The position numbers were made by a program, and so were the translations under genes. A DNA stretch of 64,000 nucleotides, from contig CAZOEL010000008.1 of the NCBI GenBank assembly GCA_964578835.1, positions 1-64,000 of the forward strand. Direction: 5' to 3'. The stretch comes from CAZOEL01 sp964578835 (lineage in GTDB: Bacteria; Desulfobacterota; Syntrophobacteria; Syntrophobacterales; Syntrophobacteraceae). The notes beneath the pieces are model-generated. The model made no database searches. It was not told the DNA's origin and saw only the letters and a list, made by a program, of their open reading frames with translations. This document shows, one piece after another, positions 61,198 through 64,000 of the stretch; within the stretch, counting starts at the first letter, position 1; the number at the start of each line of letters is the position of its first letter.

Positions 61198-62568
61198 CTA
61201 CTTGAGACCATACTTCTTGAGCTTGTATCGGAGCATCCTCTCGCTCAATCCGAGCAACTTTGCGGCCTGGCTCTGGTTGGAAGCGGTCTTTTCCATTGCA
61301 TCCCGGATCATCTTGAGCTCGACCAGTTCCAGAGCGTGCTGAAGGGTTCCTGCCGGAGACAGGGCATCATCGGCGCCGGCAGTGTCTGCGCACAAGGCTT
61401 CCTGGAAAGGCAAGTCTTCCATGACCAGGAACAGGCCTCTTGAGATCACAACGGCCCGCTCGATAATGTTTTCGAGCTCCCTCACGTTTCCAGGATAATC
61501 GTATCTGATGAGAAGGTCCCGAGCTTCCCGGCTCACTCCCTCGAGCCTCTTTCGGTTCTCGCGGGAAAAGCTTTTGAGGAAGTGATCGATCAGGATAGGG
61601 ATGTCCTCACGGCGCTCCCTAAGGGGAGGAATTTTCATGGTGACCACATTGATGCGGTAGAAGAGATCCTCACGGAATGCGCCTTCCCTGACCCTGGTCT
61701 CAAGGTCCTGGTGCGTTGCGCTAATGATGCGAACATCCGCCTTGAGGGTCCTCTCGCCTCCGACTCTCTGGAATTCCCGCTCCTGGAGGAAGCGCAAAAG
61801 CTTCACCTGCACAGGCAGGCTGAGCTCTCCAATCTCATCAAGGAAGAGCGTTCCCCCGTCCGCCTGCTCGAATCGTCCGATTCTTCTCTGCACGGCTCCC
61901 GTAAAAGCCCCCTTTTCGTGACCGAAGAGCTCGCTCTCAAGGAGCGTCTCGGGGATCGCCGCACAGTTTACCGTGATGAGAGGGTGCTCCGAACGGGGAC
62001 TCAGGCTGTGGATGAGCCGGGCAAGGAGCTCCTTGCCCGTGCCGGTTTCGCCCTGAATGAGCACGGTTGCCTGACTCGGCGCGATCCTTCCGGCCAGATT
62101 CATGAGCTCCGCCATCTTGTTGCTCTTGAAGCGGATCGTATTGGATGTTACCCCTTTCGACCTGATCTCCTGGCGGAGGAGCTCATTTTCACGGACGAGC
62201 GTCCGGCGTTCGGCGATACGACCAATGAGGATAGAGAGCTCATCGAGATCGACGGGTTTGGTGATATAATCTCTCGCTCCGGCTTTCATTGCGGCAACGG
62301 CTGTCTCTATCGTTCCGTAGGCAGTGATAATGACGGCATCGATTTCCGGGTTGAGCTCTCTTGTCTCCCGCAGCACCTCCAGGCCGTTCATACCAGGCAT
62401 TCTGAAATCGAGCAGCACCAAGTCAAAGGAACTCCCGCCCAGGAGATGCAGAGCCTTTTCCCCGCTTTCGGCCTCAGAAACGCAATGCCCCTCCCTTATC
62501 AGGAAATCACGGAGCATTTCCCTTTGGAAGGGCTCATCTTCAACGATCAGGATATCGAGCTCTCTCAA
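61198..62568 (-). CDS. NtrC/ZraR-family sigma-54 response regulator
   Basis: A 456-residue regulator: receiver domain (about 1-120) with the phospho-acceptor aspartate in LVLLDFRMPGMNG (about 53), AAA+ domain (about 140-375) with GETGTGKE and GAFTGA, and a C-terminal Fis helix (AAKLLGLSERMLRYKLKKYG). With the kinase at 63021 it forms a two-component pair of the ZraSR/AtoSC kind and is the natural regulator of the adjacent czc genes. I searched upstream of 61090 and 60520 for a -24/-12 promoter and found none convincing. Confidence 0.95.
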   Translation of the reverse strand: MRELDILIVEDEPFQREMLRDFLIREGHCVSEAESGEKALHLLGGSSFDLVLLDFRMPGMNGLEVLRETRELNPEIDAVIITAYGTIETAVAAMKAGARDYITKPVDLDELSILIGRIAERRTLVRENELLRQEIRSKGVTSNTIRFKSNKMAELMNLAGRIAPSQATVLIQGETGTGKELLARLIHSLSPRSEHPLITVNCAAIPETLLESELFGHEKGAFTGAVQRRIGRFEQADGGTLFLDEIGELSLPVQVKLLRFLQEREFQRVGGERTLKADVRIISATHQDLETRVREGAFREDLFYRINVVTMKIPPLRERREDIPILIDHFLKSFSRENRKRLEGVSREARDLLIRYDYPGNVRELENIIERAVVISRGLFLVMEDLPFQEALCADTAGADDALSPAGTLQHALELVELKMIRDAMEKTASNQSQAAKLLGLSERMLRYKLKKYGLK

Positions 62569-62762
62569 TGTCCTTTTTGCCTTTCAGCTCACCAAGCGGT
62601 GAAAATAATATGTCAGGCATTAACAAGCGGCCATAATGGACTGGACTGCACCAGCGCAACAGATTCCCTTTGTTGGTCGCCTAAGATTTGTCAAAGAAAT
62701 TTCGGTGTAATTCCACTGCGTTTCATGATGTTATCCACCACCTGGCGGACGTCGGCAAGACA
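62569..62762. other. Gap between [2Fe-2S] gene and response regulator
   Basis: About 195 bases without a gene on either strand. No promoter or hairpin was recognised. Confidence 0.35.
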
Positions 62763-62918
62763 TCAGCGGCCTTTGGGATTCTTGGCGGCGCACTGGCATC
62801 CACCTGCTTTCTTTTCAGAGGCGATTCTATCCATGATAAGGGATTTTCCATTCGTCATTATATCCCGCTCGATATCAGCGGTAGTGTAGCCGAAACAATA
62901 ACAAACTAAGTCTTCCAT
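62763..62918 (-). CDS. Small BFD/CopZ-N-like [2Fe-2S] protein
   Basis: A 51-residue protein. CYCFGYTTADIERDI and GCQCAAKNPKGR give two Cys-x-Cys pairs, the pattern of bacterioferritin-associated ferredoxin-like and CopZ N-terminal domains, which bind a [2Fe-2S] cluster or pass metal ions. It sits between the kinase and the regulator genes. ATG 62918 has GGAGAGG upstream. Confidence 0.82.
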   Translation of the reverse strand: MEDLVCYCFGYTTADIERDIMTNGKSLIMDRIASEKKAGGCQCAAKNPKGR

Positions 62919-63020
62919 ATCCCTCTCCTTCAAGGAGCTAGCACTGAGATCAGAAAACGATTTTGTCAATTTGGCAACTGCCTACTTCTACAAAAGAAAG
63001 CAATGACGTATGCGCCTGCG

Positions 63021-64000
63021 TCAAATCCCGAAGCTTTTCCGGGGGAGTAGAATCTCAAACGTCATTCCATTGCCCGGTTTGCTCTCCATCCGAATTTCCC
63101 CACTATGGGCAAGGATGATCTCGTGAGCAATGGCAAGACCAAGTCCAACGCCATTTTCCTTGGTGGTATAGAAAGGATCGAAGATTCGCTTTTCTTCTCC
63201 GGCGGGCATTCCCGCTCCGGTGTCCATGATTTTGATGCTCGTCCGGTTCTTCCCCGCTTTCTCGCAGGATATGGTTACTCGGCCCTCACCGCCGGAGATG
63301 GATTCCACGGCGTTTCGTACAAGGTTTAAGATCGCCTGTTCCATTTTGCCCGCATCCATGCGAACCGTTGGCGCAGGGTTTGCCAACTGCTTCTCTATCA
63401 AAACGCCTTTTGCCTGCGCCTCATCCCGGACAAGAAAAATGATTCTCTCAAGAAGCCCGTCAATCGGCTGTTCCTTGAAATCCATCCGGTTGCTCCTGGA
63501 AAGGCTCAGGAAGTCTTCGACGATGCCATTTAACCGCCTTATTTCATCCCTCACGATATAGGTGATGCGATCGAAGCTCTCCTTCTTTTCATTCTCATCG
63601 GGCGCGAATTCGCGCTGTATCCTTTGCGCCGCCATGCTGATGGCGTTGAGGGGATTGCGGATCTCGTGGGCCACTCCGGCTCCGAGCTTCCCCAGGGAAG
63701 AGAGCCTTTCGGCATGGTGCAATCGATCCTGCATCGCCTGAAGCCTCGCGACATGGCGGTTCTGCGTCTGGTAGAAAACCCCCATGGCAAAGAAGCCGAT
63801 GAAGATCATGAACCCGGCCCAGAGAAAGATATGGCGCCGGTTCTCTATGAGGAGTTGGTCGGTCTCGTGGGTTTCAATTCCGACACGGGTTGTCCCGATC
63901 GTCTTTCCATCCAACTGGAAGGGGGTGGAGAGTTCCAAAAACTTCGTATCCCCAACCCTCACGCATTGACCGACAGGGTTTTCGAGATCTCTCACCGCGC
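63021..64000 (-). CDS. Sensor histidine kinase, C-terminal part (cut by window edge)
   Basis: The frame is open to the right edge, so the 5' end is missing; the GTG at 63995 is unlikely to be the true start. Visible parts are the end of a periplasmic sensor domain (VGDTKFLELSTPFQLDGKTI), a membrane segment (FLWAGFMIFIGFFAMGVFYQ), HisKA with GVAHEIRNPLNAIS, and HATPase with NLVRNAVESISG, DTGAGMP and GVGLGLAI. The close neighbour NtrC-type regulator is its probable partner; the pair resembles ZraSR. Confidence 0.93.
   Translation of the reverse strand, partial: AVRDLENPVGQCVRVGDTKFLELSTPFQLDGKTIGTTRVGIETHETDQLLIENRRHIFLWAGFMIFIGFFAMGVFYQTQNRHVARLQAMQDRLHHAERLSSLGKLGAGVAHEIRNPLNAISMAAQRIQREFAPDENEKKESFDRITYIVRDEIRRLNGIVEDFLSLSRSNRMDFKEQPIDGLLERIIFLVRDEAQAKGVLIEKQLANPAPTVRMDAGKMEQAILNLVRNAVESISGGEGRVTISCEKAGKNRTSIKIMDTGAGMPAGEEKRIFDPFYTTKENGVGLGLAIAHEIILAHSGEIRMESKPGNGMTFEILLPRKSFGI

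Noticed and set aside
1..64000. CRISPR array, tRNA, rRNA or intact insertion sequence
   Set aside because: No regularly spaced repeats, cloverleaf-like sequences, rRNA signatures or complete transposase gene were seen; a computational scan would be needed to exclude small RNAs.

Overview
The window looks like chromosomal DNA of an anaerobic Gram-negative bacterium, most plausibly a member of the Desulfobacterota (former Deltaproteobacteria). The grounds are inference from gene content: RND efflux systems with TolC partners, sigma-54 enhancer-binding regulators, a Tat-exported molybdopterin oxidoreductase with NrfD anchor, FmdE, DGC-type and PF04060-like Fe-S proteins, and an HgcAB-associated AbrB protein. 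No rRNA or tRNA gene, intact insertion sequence or CRISPR array was seen. Both ends of the window cut histidine kinase genes.

Layout. (1) 0-11.3 kb, mixed housekeeping and accessory genes: end of a histidine kinase, a two-subunit NDP-forming acyl-CoA synthetase, a 314-aa membrane transporter, a zinc-ribbon membrane protein with an HExxH motif, an acidic unknown protein, an isolated vgrG with a DUF4123 chaperone gene, and an MBL-fold hydrolase. (2) 11.4-24.5 kb, one long minus-strand operon: der, an FtsX-type permease, its ABC ATPase, a 1625-aa protein joining a degenerate M28 peptidase domain to an FtsX permease, a DUF6785-like membrane protein, an OPT-like transporter, and a fused pair of arsenosugar-type glycosyltransferase domains. 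(3) 24.6-25.4 kb, gene debris, including the N-terminal piece of an N-type ATP synthase beta subunit. (4) 25.5-34.6 kb, an arsenic/redox island on the plus strand: two arsR-permease pairs, thioredoxin-like proteins, DGC and Fe-S proteins, arsC, acr3, universal stress protein, rhodanese and a MauE-like protein. (5) 34.6-40.6 kb, a TolC-adaptor-RND efflux set with a 49-aa companion gene. (6) 40.7-42.1 kb, more debris plus a MoaD-like gene and a free-standing copy of a domain found fused to thioredoxin in region 4. (7) 42.2-51.4 kb, a PhnD-type binding lipoprotein, a membrane-spanning sigma-54 activator, a sigma-54 promoter with upstream inverted repeats, and a receiver-FeS-NrfD-molybdoenzyme operon. 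(8) 51.7-54.3 kb, AbrB-like regulator, arsM, a periplasmic FmdE-like protein and a lipoprotein. (9) 54.3-64 kb, a czcCBA heavy-metal efflux operon with a PII-like gene, and an NtrC/ZraR-type two-component system with a small [2Fe-2S] protein between kinase and regulator.

Working together. Regions 4, 7 and 8 suggest an organism that handles arsenic at several levels: As(V) reduction by ArsC and As(III) export by Acr3, permeases of the ArsP type, methylation by ArsM, and possibly respiratory use of an oxyanion by the molybdoenzyme, whose expression appears to be switched by a periplasmic binding protein and a transmembrane sigma-54 activator. The molybdoenzyme substrate (arsenate, tetrathionate, selenate, polysulfide) cannot be fixed from the sequence. 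The best candidates for under-described biology are that regulatory unit and the der-ABC-M28/FtsX-DUF6785-OPT operon.
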